Assembly: GCA_902621345.1 (NCBI GenBank)
Contig: CACNLV010000001.1
Location: 62,001 to 126,000 of the forward strand
Source of the DNA: an uncultured Pelagibacteraceae bacterium
GTDB taxonomy: Bacteria; Pseudomonadota; Alphaproteobacteria; Pelagibacterales; Pelagibacteraceae
Reading direction: 5' to 3'
Length of the DNA stretch: 64,000 nt
Positions 25,865 to 35,354 of this stretch are shown here, piece after piece. Numbering within the stretch: the stretch's first letter is position 1; each line of letters begins with the position of its first letter. The translations under genes were made by a program, and so were the position numbers. Under the pieces are notes generated by a model. That model was not told the origin of the DNA. It was given only the letters and a program-made list of their open reading frames with translations, and did not search any database.

Positions 25865-27325
25865 TTAATTTTTTATTGGAGCCACTCTACCAATCCAAAA
25901 TATTAAAATGAGAACAGGCAATCCTAAAAGAGCAGTTAAAGAAAAAAAATATGGATATCCCATAATGTCGACCCAGCTACCAGCATATCCTGCAATTAAT
26001 TTAGGTAAAAATAACATTATGGAGCTGAATAAAGCATATTGTGTTGCAGTAAACTTAATTGAGGTTAAGCCTGATAAGTAGATTACGAAGGCAGCTCCAG
26101 CAAATCCACTAGATATGTTATCAGCTGTTATCACCGCAATTAAAAAGTTAATACTGATTGGAGATACTGCTAACCATGCAAACAACAAATTACTTAAAGC
26201 AGCAATCAAGGCACCAAAGAATAAGCATTTCATTGTACCAAATTTATATGAGCAATAACCCCCAATAAATCCACCAAATATTGTAGCAAAAACCCCAAAA
26301 AATTTTGAATAAGTTGCAATGTCTGAAATTTTATAACCTTTTTCTAAATAGAATATATTTGCCATAACCCCCATTACGATATCAGCAATTCTATATAGCG
26401 AAATTAAAATAAGTATTAAAAATGCAAATTTTCCATATCTTTGAACAAAATTTAAAATTGGACCCATATAACTCTTTGAAATTTTATTTTTGGGAGCAAA
26501 TTGAATCAATATAAGTAAAGAAATGATCAAATACGAAAAAACAAAACAGATTATTAATCTTAATAATGAAAACAAAAAATTTATTAAAACATCTTTTTTT
26601 TCAAAAGGGCTATCTATAACTGAGTACAAATAAATAAAACCTATAAGAGCAATAAAGATAGTTATTAGAAATTTTAAATGATTGTCAGAATTTAAATTTC
26701 TTTTTAATTTTGGCTCATCTGAGATGAAAGTTGCAAAAACTCCAACAAACATAAATAAAGACATGATTAGATAAACTTTTTTCCATACGTTTTGGTCATA
26801 GATTTCTGTCCCAAAAAAGGATGCTAACCACAAACTACCAGCACCTGCAACAAGCATCGCAATTCTATAACCAGCGATATACATAGATGATAACGGACCT
26901 TGCAAAGATTGTGGAGCGGACTCAATTCTAAAAGCATCAATCAGAATATCTTGAGTTGCACTAAAAAAGGCTAGAATTGTAATGAATAAAGCTGTAAAAT
27001 ACAGATTTTCTTTGGGATCTGTAAATGCAGTTAATATTAATGCAGTAATAATTAAAAATTGAGAAAACAAAAGCCAGCTTCTTCTATGACCAAATTTTTT
27101 AAACATCGGTAATTTGTAATTATCTACAAGTGGTGACCATAGATATTTAAATGCATACGCAAATCCAGCCCAGCTGAATAATGTTACAGTGCTCCTACTT
27201 ATTCCTGCTTTAACAAGCCAAACCGAAAGGGTTGAAAAAACCAGCAATATTGGAAGTCCAGATGAAAATCCTAAACAAATCATCTTTAAAGGTTTTTTTT
27301 CAAAAAAAATATTAATATTTTTCAT
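25865..27325 (-). CDS. ampG: AmpG-family muropeptide MFS permease
   Basis: LGFSSGLPILLVFSTLSVWL, FKYLWSPLVDNY, GHRRSWLLFSQ; multiple TM segments. Confidence 0.85.
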   Translation of the reverse strand: MKNINIFFEKKPLKMICLGFSSGLPILLVFSTLSVWLVKAGISRSTVTLFSWAGFAYAFKYLWSPLVDNYKLPMFKKFGHRRSWLLFSQFLIITALILTAFTDPKENLYFTALFITILAFFSATQDILIDAFRIESAPQSLQGPLSSMYIAGYRIAMLVAGAGSLWLASFFGTEIYDQNVWKKVYLIMSLFMFVGVFATFISDEPKLKRNLNSDNHLKFLITIFIALIGFIYLYSVIDSPFEKKDVLINFLFSLLRLIICFVFSYLIISLLILIQFAPKNKISKSYMGPILNFVQRYGKFAFLILILISLYRIADIVMGVMANIFYLEKGYKISDIATYSKFFGVFATIFGGFIGGYCSYKFGTMKCLFFGALIAALSNLLFAWLAVSPISINFLIAVITADNISSGFAGAAFVIYLSGLTSIKFTATQYALFSSIMLFLPKLIAGYAGSWVDIMGYPYFFSLTALLGLPVLILIFWIGRVAPIKN

Positions 27326-27328
27326 AAT

Positions 27329-28768
27329 TTAATTTCTCCAGAATGAGGGTAAAAATAAAACCAATATGGCAAATAATTCTAGTCTTCCTAAAATCATTCC
27401 TAAACACAATATCCATTTTGATATGTTTGGTATCGAGGAAAAATCCCCATTGGGACCTATGGTTGAACCTAAACCTGGTCCAACATTGGATATTGATGTA
27501 GCTGCTCCAGAAATTGAAGTCACAAAATCTAGTCCGGTTAATGATAGCATCACAGCCAGAAGAAAAAATATAATTAGATATAAATAAATAAAAGAAATTA
27601 TTGAAGAAATAAATTTATTATCGATTGGGTTTTGATCATACTTAAGAATAAAAACTCCTTTTGGATAAATAATTTTCTTTAAATTATTAATCACAAAAGA
27701 GTATAAAATTTGGATTCTAAATATTTTAACACCACATGTTGTCGAACCTGCGCAGCCACCTATAAACATTAATATTAAGAATAATACGAGCGAAAAACTT
27801 CCCCAACTATCAAATTGAGCATTAACATAACCTGTGCCGGTTAATATTGAAATTACATTAAATAACACTGCAATAAAATCAAATTTAATTGAACCATTAA
27901 AATTCAAATAAATCGATAAAATTACTATTGAAAAAAAGACTATTTTTAAAAATGTTTTGATTTGTATATCTTTGAAAAAAATTTCTCTATCTCCATTTAA
28001 AAATTTTATGTAGGAAATAAAGGGAATACTCCCTAATAATATGAAAATTATTGCAGAACTTTCGATAAATCTACTATTAAAGAAACCTAACGACTCATTA
28101 TAGTTCGAAAATCCACCGGTAGCTATTGTTGTCATAGAGTGAGTTATACTATCAAAAAAATTCATCCCAAAGATTTTGTAAGACGTTGCACAAAATATTG
28201 TTAGTGTTGTGTAAACAAGTATTAATCTTAATGCTATTTCTTTTGATTTGGGTAGAATTTTTTCAGATGAGTCATTATTTGAAATTTTAAAAAGTTGCAT
28301 ACCACCAACATTCATAATTGGCATCAATGTGATTGCCATTACTATGATACCAATGCCACCCAACCACTGAAGTAACGCTCTCCATAATAAAATACTTCTT
28401 GGCATATCCTCAAGGTTAGAAATAATAGTGGAGCCTGTAGTAGTGATACCAGACATGCTCTCAAAAAATGCATTTGTAAATGAAAAACTAATACTTGAGA
28501 ACAAAAATGGAAGTGAACCGAATATAGCAATACTTAACCAAGACAAAGCAGTTAATAAAAAGGCCTGCTGAAGATTTAATTTTTTATTGTGATCTAGGTT
28601 TGATAGAAAAAATAAAGTTCCAAAAATAATTGTTACTATTGAAGCACCAAAAAAGGAGGAATCAATTTCATTATATAAAAATTGCACACCAACTGGAATG
28701 AACATAAAAATTCCGAGTATTATTTGCAGAATTCCAAGTGTGAAAAAAACAGTTTTATAATTAGACAT
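27329..28768 (-). CDS. trkH: Trk-type potassium uptake protein
   Basis: ESMSGITTTGSTI, TGGFSNYNES, IGGCAGSTTCGVKIFR P-loop segments. Confidence 0.9.
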   Translation of the reverse strand: MSNYKTVFFTLGILQIILGIFMFIPVGVQFLYNEIDSSFFGASIVTIIFGTLFFLSNLDHNKKLNLQQAFLLTALSWLSIAIFGSLPFLFSSISFSFTNAFFESMSGITTTGSTIISNLEDMPRSILLWRALLQWLGGIGIIVMAITLMPIMNVGGMQLFKISNNDSSEKILPKSKEIALRLILVYTTLTIFCATSYKIFGMNFFDSITHSMTTIATGGFSNYNESLGFFNSRFIESSAIIFILLGSIPFISYIKFLNGDREIFFKDIQIKTFLKIVFFSIVILSIYLNFNGSIKFDFIAVLFNVISILTGTGYVNAQFDSWGSFSLVLFLILMFIGGCAGSTTCGVKIFRIQILYSFVINNLKKIIYPKGVFILKYDQNPIDNKFISSIISFIYLYLIIFFLLAVMLSLTGLDFVTSISGAATSISNVGPGLGSTIGPNGDFSSIPNISKWILCLGMILGRLELFAILVLFLPSFWRN

Positions 28769-28856
28769 TTTGAAAGAACATTATTTTATGGTAAATAAAT
28801 TTCAACTCTATAAGAATTATGTTGTTCGTTATTTAGAGAATTTATTAAGTTTATTA

Positions 28857-30419
28857 ATGATAAAAAAAGAAAATTTAGACAAAACAAGTGCATGGCCTTT
28901 TGTTGAGGCGAAAAAAATGCTTCTAGAAAGAAAGTCCATAATAGAGAAAAAAGGTAAAATTACTCTACAAACAGGTTACGGCCCTAGTGGACTTCCTCAT
29001 ATAGGTACTTTTGGTGAAGTTGCCAGGACCTCAATGGTTGTTAATGCCTTGAAACATCTTACCGATCTTCCTACTGAAATTATTACTTTTTCTGATGATA
29101 TGGATGGACTTAGAAAAGTTCCAGATAATGTTCCGAATAAAGATTTGCTTGAAGAAAACTTACATAAACCGCTAACTAAAGTTCCAGACCCGTTTGAAAA
29201 ATTTGATAGCTTTGGAGAGCATAATAATCAAATGCTTAAAAATTTTTTAGATAATTTTAACTTTAAATATAGTTTTAAAAGTTCAACAAAACTCTACAGG
29301 TCAGGTTTTTTTAATTCATCACTTCAAGAAATTTTAAAAAATTATGATGGAATTATGAATATTATATTGCCAACCTTGGGAAAGGAGCGTCAGAAAACAT
29401 ATTGTCCTTTTTTACCTATTTGTCCTGATACAGGTCATGTTTTAGAAATTCCGATGAAAGAAATAAATAAAGAAAAATCGATAATAATTTTCGATAATAA
29501 TGGGAAAGATTTAGAGATAAGTATTCTAGATGGCAATTGCAAGCTTCAATGGAAAGTAGATTGGGCGATGAGATGGTATGCTTTAGATGTAGATTTTGAG
29601 ATGTATGGAAAAGATCTTATTGAGAGCGCAATTTTATCCTCAAAAATTATAAAACTAATAGGAAAAACAAACCCATCTGGATTCGCTTATGAATTATTTT
29701 TGGATGAAAAAGGGGAGAAAATTTCTAAATCAAAGGGAAATGGAATTACGATTGATCAATGGCTAAAATATGCTTCACCAGAAAGTCTTTCTTTATATAT
29801 GTATCAAAATCCTAAAAGAGCTAAAAAACTTTATAAAGAAATTGTTTCAAAAACTGTTGATGAATATCTAGAATTATTGGATAAGGCGAAAAATCAAGAT
29901 GATTTCAAGTTGCTAATGAATCCTGTATGGCATGTACATGATAGTAAAGTTCCTGAAGAAAAAATGATAATGTCTTTTTCAATGCTTTTAAATCTTGTTG
30001 AAACCAGTAATGCTGACAGTAAAGAGCTTCTATGGAAATTTGTAAAGAAATATAAAAAAGATATTGAGGAAAAAGATTATCCAATTTTTAATGATTTAGT
30101 AGGATATGCAATTAAATATTTTAACGATGTCATAAAAAAACAAAAAAAATATAAAATACCCAATAATGATGAAAAAATTGCACTTAAGGCTTTAGTTAGC
30201 ACATTAGATAATTGTAATGATGAAATGTCACCAGAGGATATCCAAACATTAATTTATTCAACTGGTAAAGAAAATGGATACTCAAAAAATTTAAGAGACT
30301 GGTTTAAATTAATCTATGAGGTCGTTTTCGGTGACCAAAATGGACCACGAATGGGATTTTTTATAAGTTTTTTTGGTGTCCAAGAAACAAAAGATCTTAT
30401 ACAAAAAAGAGTAAAATGA
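28857..30419 (+). CDS. lysK: class I lysyl-tRNA synthetase (start set at MIKKENLDKTSAWPF; track starts at 28770)
   Basis: TGYGPSGLPHIGTF (HIGH variant), ISKSKGNG (KMSKS variant), SAWPFVEA N-terminal motif. Confidence 0.92.
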   Translation: MIKKENLDKTSAWPFVEAKKMLLERKSIIEKKGKITLQTGYGPSGLPHIGTFGEVARTSMVVNALKHLTDLPTEIITFSDDMDGLRKVPDNVPNKDLLEENLHKPLTKVPDPFEKFDSFGEHNNQMLKNFLDNFNFKYSFKSSTKLYRSGFFNSSLQEILKNYDGIMNIILPTLGKERQKTYCPFLPICPDTGHVLEIPMKEINKEKSIIIFDNNGKDLEISILDGNCKLQWKVDWAMRWYALDVDFEMYGKDLIESAILSSKIIKLIGKTNPSGFAYELFLDEKGEKISKSKGNGITIDQWLKYASPESLSLYMYQNPKRAKKLYKEIVSKTVDEYLELLDKAKNQDDFKLLMNPVWHVHDSKVPEEKMIMSFSMLLNLVETSNADSKELLWKFVKKYKKDIEEKDYPIFNDLVGYAIKYFNDVIKKQKKYKIPNNDEKIALKALVSTLDNCNDEMSPEDIQTLIYSTGKENGYSKNLRDWFKLIYEVVFGDQNGPRMGFFISFFGVQETKDLIQKRVK

Positions 30420-31462
30420 TGTTTTCAAATTTAAGATCTTTGATTTTTAAATTAGATCCAGAGACAGCCCATAATTTGGCTATAAAATCACTAAAATTTA
30501 ATTTTATCCCAAATATTTTAGATCGCGAAAAAAATAATCCCTTGTTTGAAACAAAACTATTTAATAAAAAATTAGAAAATCCTATTGGTATGGCAGCAGG
30601 TTTTGATAAAAATGCTGAAGTATACAATTCATTATTTAAATTGGGGTTCGGATTTGTAGAGGTAGGTACTATAACTCCTTTAAAGCAATACGGAAATCCT
30701 AAACCAAGAGTATTTAGATTAGAAGAGGATGAGGCATTAATAAATAGACTTGGATTTAATAACTCAGGTGCAGAAAATATAGTCCATAGAATTAAATCTA
30801 ATAAACAAATTGGTTTACTAGGTATAAATATTGGACCAAATAAAGATTCTGAAAATAGACTTGAGGACTATTTAAAGTGTCTTAAAACTTTCCATAATGT
30901 TGCTGATTATATTACTATAAATATTTCTTCACCAAATACTGAAGATCTACGAAATTTTCACGATCAATCAAAATTAAATAAATTGTTAAAAGAAATAGAG
31001 AATGAAAAAAAAGAATTAAATTCAACAGTTCCATTAGCAGTAAAAGTTTCTCCTGATATAGAAGATAAAGAAATTAATAACATTTCAGAGGTATTATTAA
31101 ATAACAACATTGAGGTTGTGATTATCTCAAATACTTCGGACTCAACTAGGGATAGTTTAAATAATATACAAAAGCATCAAAAAGGGGGTCTATCTGGAAA
31201 ACCAATTGAGGAAAAATCTACTAATTTAATTAATAAATTTTACAAAATTCTCAATGGAAGAATTAAAATTATAGGTGTTGGTGGGGTTGATTCAGGAAAA
31301 AGCGCTTATGAAAAATTTTTAGCGGGTGCCAATTATGTTCAACTTTACACAGGGATGGTTTATAGAGGCCCTAATATTGTAAATTTAATTAAAAAAGAGC
31401 TTAAAGAATTACTGATAAAAGACGGTGTTAAGAATTTCTCAGAAATTATAGGAAAAAAATAA
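30416..31462 (+). CDS. pyrD: dihydroorotate dehydrogenase (quinone type)
   Basis: NPIGMAAGFDKNAEV, VEVGTITPLKQYGNPKPRVFRL, ISSPNTEDLR, GVGGVDSGKSAYEK. Confidence 0.95.
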   Translation: MMFSNLRSLIFKLDPETAHNLAIKSLKFNFIPNILDREKNNPLFETKLFNKKLENPIGMAAGFDKNAEVYNSLFKLGFGFVEVGTITPLKQYGNPKPRVFRLEEDEALINRLGFNNSGAENIVHRIKSNKQIGLLGINIGPNKDSENRLEDYLKCLKTFHNVADYITINISSPNTEDLRNFHDQSKLNKLLKEIENEKKELNSTVPLAVKVSPDIEDKEINNISEVLLNNNIEVVIISNTSDSTRDSLNNIQKHQKGGLSGKPIEEKSTNLINKFYKILNGRIKIIGVGGVDSGKSAYEKFLAGANYVQLYTGMVYRGPNIVNLIKKELKELLIKDGVKNFSEIIGKK

Positions 31463-31480
31463 AATTCAAATTTTATAAAC

Positions 31481-31511
31481 TTGACGCAAGCATTTTCTAA
31501 TCTTATATAAT
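31481..31511 (+). promoter_or_regulatory. sigma70-like promoter immediately upstream of rpmB
   Basis: TTGACG at 31481 with TATATA (17-nt spacer) or TATAAT (19-nt spacer); ATG at 31521, about 9-12 nt after the -10. Confidence 0.6.
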
Positions 31512-31520
31512 CGAATTGCT

Positions 31521-31835
31521 ATGTCAAAAAAATGTGAACTTACTGGAAAAATTCCAATGAAAGGTCATAATGTTAGTCACGCTAACAATAAGACAAAAAG
31601 AAGATTTTTGCCAAATTTAAAAAAAGTTAAGTTCACAAGTGAACTTTTAAAAAGAAGTTTAAAATTAACAGTCAGCAATGCTGGAGTAAGATCAGTTGAT
31701 AAGAAAGGAAGCTTTGATGAATTTTTAAAGACTGTAAAAAATAAAAATTTATCACCAAGATTGAAAAAATTAAAAAAAAGCCTTTTAATTAAATCACCAT
31801 TTCAAAAAAAAATAATCCAATCTAAAAACGCCTAA
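31521..31835 (+). CDS. rpmB: 50S ribosomal protein L28 (C-terminally extended)
   Basis: [33 protein letters not shown]. Confidence 0.95.
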   Translation: MSKKCELTGKIPMKGHNVSHANNKTKRRFLPNLKKVKFTSELLKRSLKLTVSNAGVRSVDKKGSFDEFLKTVKNKNLSPRLKKLKKSLLIKSPFQKKIIQSKNA

Positions 31836-32383
31836 TGAATAAATTATTTTTATTACTCTCATTGATTATGGGAGTTGTGGTTTTAGCCTCAAACTACTTA
31901 GTTCAGTTCCCAATTAATTATTATGGTTTAGAAGAGCTATTAACTTATGGTGCTTTTAGTTATCCCATTGCCTTCTTAATCACAGACTTGGCTAATAGAT
32001 CTTTTGGAAAAATTGTGGCTAGAAAGATTGTATATATTGGTTTTACTATAGGAATTTTGTTTACATTAATATTCTCGACAAATTTTACTGATCTGATTTC
32101 AATAAGAATTGCAATAGGATCAGGGACAGCATTTATAATTGCCCAACTTTTAGACGTTCAAATTTTTGATCAGTTGAGAAAAAGAAAATGGTACATAGCT
32201 CCTTTAACATCGTCTTTAATTGGCTCAACAGTAGATACTTTTCTGTTCTTCTCGATATCATTTTATGGAACAGGAATACCTTGGACCACTCTTTCATTAG
32301 GAGATTTAGCAGTTAAAATTTTTGTTGCCTTAGTTATGCTTATACCTTTTAGACTACTATTGGGCACATTAAAAGCAGCCTAA
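31835..32383 (+). CDS. VUT-family transporter (queuosine precursor transporter, YhhQ-like)
   Basis: Small multi-TM protein with FLITDLANRSFGKIVARK and AQLLDVQIFDQLRKR. Confidence 0.8.
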   Translation: MNKLFLLLSLIMGVVVLASNYLVQFPINYYGLEELLTYGAFSYPIAFLITDLANRSFGKIVARKIVYIGFTIGILFTLIFSTNFTDLISIRIAIGSGTAFIIAQLLDVQIFDQLRKRKWYIAPLTSSLIGSTVDTFLFFSISFYGTGIPWTTLSLGDLAVKIFVALVMLIPFRLLLGTLKAA

Positions 32384-33436
32384 CTAAATTTTAGGTTCTT
32401 GTTGGGTCATGCAGTGAATAGCACCAAATCCCCATATCAATTTACTGCAATCAATTGTTTGAACTTTCTTTTTTCTAAAAAAGTTTTTGAATATTTTAAT
32501 AGCGATAATATCTTCTTTAACTTTAAATATTGGAAGTAGTATTTTTTTATTACAAATATAAAAATTCAAATAACTTGCAGGAACTCTTGTGTTCTTGATA
32601 TAGATAGGCGATGGCATCGGTACCTTTATGATTTTAAATTTTTTTCCTTTCTCATTTTTACTTTCTTTTAAAATTTTCAAATTTTCGCTTAAGTTTTTGT
32701 AATTTTTATCTTTCTTATTAGTCTCAATCGCGGTCATAATTGTATTCCTAGAGACAAATCTCGTTATGTCATCAACATGTCCGTGTGTATCATCACCTGC
32801 AATCCCTTTTTTAAGCCATATAAAGTTTTTTATATTTAAATATCTTCTAAATAGTTCCTCGTAATCTTTTTTGATAAAATCTTTATTTCTTTCCTGAGTT
32901 TTGCTAAGTAAACACTCCTCAGTTAATAGAATTGATCCTGAGCCATTTATATCAAATGCACCTCCTTCCATTATTATTTTTTTAGTTTTTCCATTTTTTT
33001 TAATTATTGGATCAATCTTTTCCAAATTAGAAATTTTACTGATATTTTCATTAATTTTATTGTCATTTTTGTAATTACTGTATTTTGACCATCCATTAAA
33101 ACCAAAATTTAAAATCATTTTTTTATTTTCTTTTCTATTTGTTATAAATATTGGCCCGGAGTCTCTTAACCATATTCTATCAGTTTTAATATTATGAAAT
33201 TTGATATTAGTGATTTTATTAGAATTTATTAGCTTTTTAATATTTGTTATTTTTTTGCTAACAATCAAATTAACTTTAAGACTTTTTGAAATAATAAATA
33301 TAATTTCTAAAATTACTTTAGGAACAAATTTATATAAACCTGGCCAATCATTTTTATTATATGGCCAAGCAATCCAAACTGATTTTTGAGGTTCCCATTC
33401 AGCAGGCATTCTGAATTTTTTAAGCTCCTCACTCAT
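32384..33436 (-). CDS. aguA: agmatine deiminase
   Basis: PAEWEPQKSVWIAWP, WLRDSGPIF, EGGAFDINGSGSILLTEECLL, GIAGDDTHGHVDDI, GFGAIHCMTQQEP. Confidence 0.93.
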   Translation of the reverse strand: MSEELKKFRMPAEWEPQKSVWIAWPYNKNDWPGLYKFVPKVILEIIFIISKSLKVNLIVSKKITNIKKLINSNKITNIKFHNIKTDRIWLRDSGPIFITNRKENKKMILNFGFNGWSKYSNYKNDNKINENISKISNLEKIDPIIKKNGKTKKIIMEGGAFDINGSGSILLTEECLLSKTQERNKDFIKKDYEELFRRYLNIKNFIWLKKGIAGDDTHGHVDDITRFVSRNTIMTAIETNKKDKNYKNLSENLKILKESKNEKGKKFKIIKVPMPSPIYIKNTRVPASYLNFYICNKKILLPIFKVKEDIIAIKIFKNFFRKKKVQTIDCSKLIWGFGAIHCMTQQEPKI

Positions 33437-34313
33437 CTACAGGATTTTTTAGTATGCCTTTATAAAAGTCGATTCTTCTATCTCTTAAAAAGGGCCAATG
33501 TTCTCTAGTGGTATCGATTTTTTTGTAATCTATTTCACGGATTAATATTTCCTCTTTTTTATTGCTTAGTTCTCCAATTATTTTTCCACTTGGATCAATT
33601 ATCATTGAGTTTCCCCAAAACTCTATTTTTTTATTTCCTTTTTTTTCAACACCAACTCTGTTTACTGCAACCACGTAAGTACCGTTTGCAATTGCGTGAG
33701 ATTTTTGCATTGTGATCCAAGAGTTTAATTGAGTTTTTCCAAATTCCCTTTTTTCTTTAGGATGCCAACCAATAGCAGTAGGATAAAAAATTATTTGTGC
33801 ACCTTTTAGTGCAGTCAATCTAGCAGCTTCAGGAAACCACTGATCCCAACATATCAAAGGTCCAATTTTACCAAACTTAGTTTTTACAGATTTAAAACCT
33901 AAATCGCCGGGAGTGAAATAAAATTTCTCATAATAACCAGGATCATCTGGAATATGCATTTTTCTATATTTAGATAAAATTTTACCTTTTTCACTAATAA
34001 CGATACTAGTATTATGATAGAAGCCGTGCGTTTTTTTTTCAAATAATGAAATCATTAATACTATTTGTAATTCTTTTGCTAATTCACAAAATATTTTTGT
34101 AGTTTCACCCGGTATTTTTTCTGCTAGCTTAAAATTAGAATGACTTTCTGTTTGACAAAAATAACTTGATAAAAATAGTTCTGGCATACAAATTATCTTA
34201 GCTTTTTTTGACGCTGCTTTCTTTATATTTTTAATAGCTGAAATTAAATTTTTTTTAAAATTATCTGAAATTTTACTCTGAATAATTCCAATTTTTACTT
34301 TTTTGATCATCAA
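33429..34313 (-). CDS. aguB: N-carbamoylputrescine amidohydrolase
   Basis: Nitrilase family: MPELFLSSYF, KYRKMHIPDDPGYYEKFYFTPGD, GPLICWDQWFPEAARL. Confidence 0.93.
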   Translation of the reverse strand: MMIKKVKIGIIQSKISDNFKKNLISAIKNIKKAASKKAKIICMPELFLSSYFCQTESHSNFKLAEKIPGETTKIFCELAKELQIVLMISLFEKKTHGFYHNTSIVISEKGKILSKYRKMHIPDDPGYYEKFYFTPGDLGFKSVKTKFGKIGPLICWDQWFPEAARLTALKGAQIIFYPTAIGWHPKEKREFGKTQLNSWITMQKSHAIANGTYVVAVNRVGVEKKGNKKIEFWGNSMIIDPSGKIIGELSNKKEEILIREIDYKKIDTTREHWPFLRDRRIDFYKGILKNPVDE

Positions 34314-35354
34314 TCAAAATATTTTGGAAAAGTTTTTTTTATCTCTATTTTTCCACTCACCTGTGTGATAAGCATTACTTGCAATCAACGGTAAAACAGA
34401 TGTTGCTTCAGCAAAAACCATTTGTTCTTTAGTTGTATCGACTTTGCCCCATGAACTTGCTTCTTTGAGTGTTGAGCTGCTACAAGCGCCATCTCTTGAG
34501 TCTGCAACTGTAATTTGCACAGCATATTTATGCATATCTACATTTTTACCTAAAAGTTCAGCACATATAACAGTATCCTGAATAAAATTTTTTGGAACTC
34601 CACCACCAATCATAAACAATCCAGAACCTTTAGATTTAATCTTTATTTCGGTTAATTCTCTAAATTCTTTAATAGAGTCTATTGTGATGTGATTATTAGG
34701 ATTTCTTTCTTGATGCATTACTAGACCGAAACCTGCACTGGAGTCTGTAAATGCTGGACAGAATATTGGAACATTATTATCATATGCTGTTTCTATTAAA
34801 GAACCCTTCTTCTTTGCATTTGATTTTAAATATTTTCCAATTTCTTTTATAAACTCTCTTGATGTATAAGCTTTGGGTTGTAACTTGTCAGCTATTTCAC
34901 CTATTATCTTATCGCACATTTGAAGCTCTTCTTCATCAATGTAAGTATCGTAAATCCTATCTATGTAGTTATTTCTTAATTCATTATCATTCTGATGCTG
35001 AGAACCCTGATAATGTTTAAATCCAAGAGCCTCGAAAAAATCCATATCAATTATTGATGCACCAGTTGCTACAATTGCATCGACCATATTATACTTCACC
35101 ATATCTCGGTAAATATGCATACATCCAGCTGCAGAAGTAGACCCAGCTAAGGTTAGAAATATTGTGCAATCCTTATCTTTTAACATCTCATTATATATCT
35201 CAGATGCATTTGCTGTTTCTCTTGAAACAAAAGACATTTTTTTCATGGAAGAAATAATTTTTCTAGAGTCAAATGAAGTAATATCTATATGTTCAACTGG
35301 GCTTTTAAGAAAATCTTTTTTGCTATTATGGCCGAGATTTTTTTTTTCAGACAT
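34314..35354 (-). CDS. deoxyhypusine synthase-family protein (possible homospermidine synthase)
   Basis: LTLAGSTSAAGCMHIYRDMVKYNMVDAIVATGA, IGGGVPKN, EASSWGKV containing the catalytic lysine of DHS. Confidence 0.88.
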   Translation of the reverse strand: MSEKKNLGHNSKKDFLKSPVEHIDITSFDSRKIISSMKKMSFVSRETANASEIYNEMLKDKDCTIFLTLAGSTSAAGCMHIYRDMVKYNMVDAIVATGASIIDMDFFEALGFKHYQGSQHQNDNELRNNYIDRIYDTYIDEEELQMCDKIIGEIADKLQPKAYTSREFIKEIGKYLKSNAKKKGSLIETAYDNNVPIFCPAFTDSSAGFGLVMHQERNPNNHITIDSIKEFRELTEIKIKSKGSGLFMIGGGVPKNFIQDTVICAELLGKNVDMHKYAVQITVADSRDGACSSSTLKEASSWGKVDTTKEQMVFAEATSVLPLIASNAYHTGEWKNRDKKNFSKIF

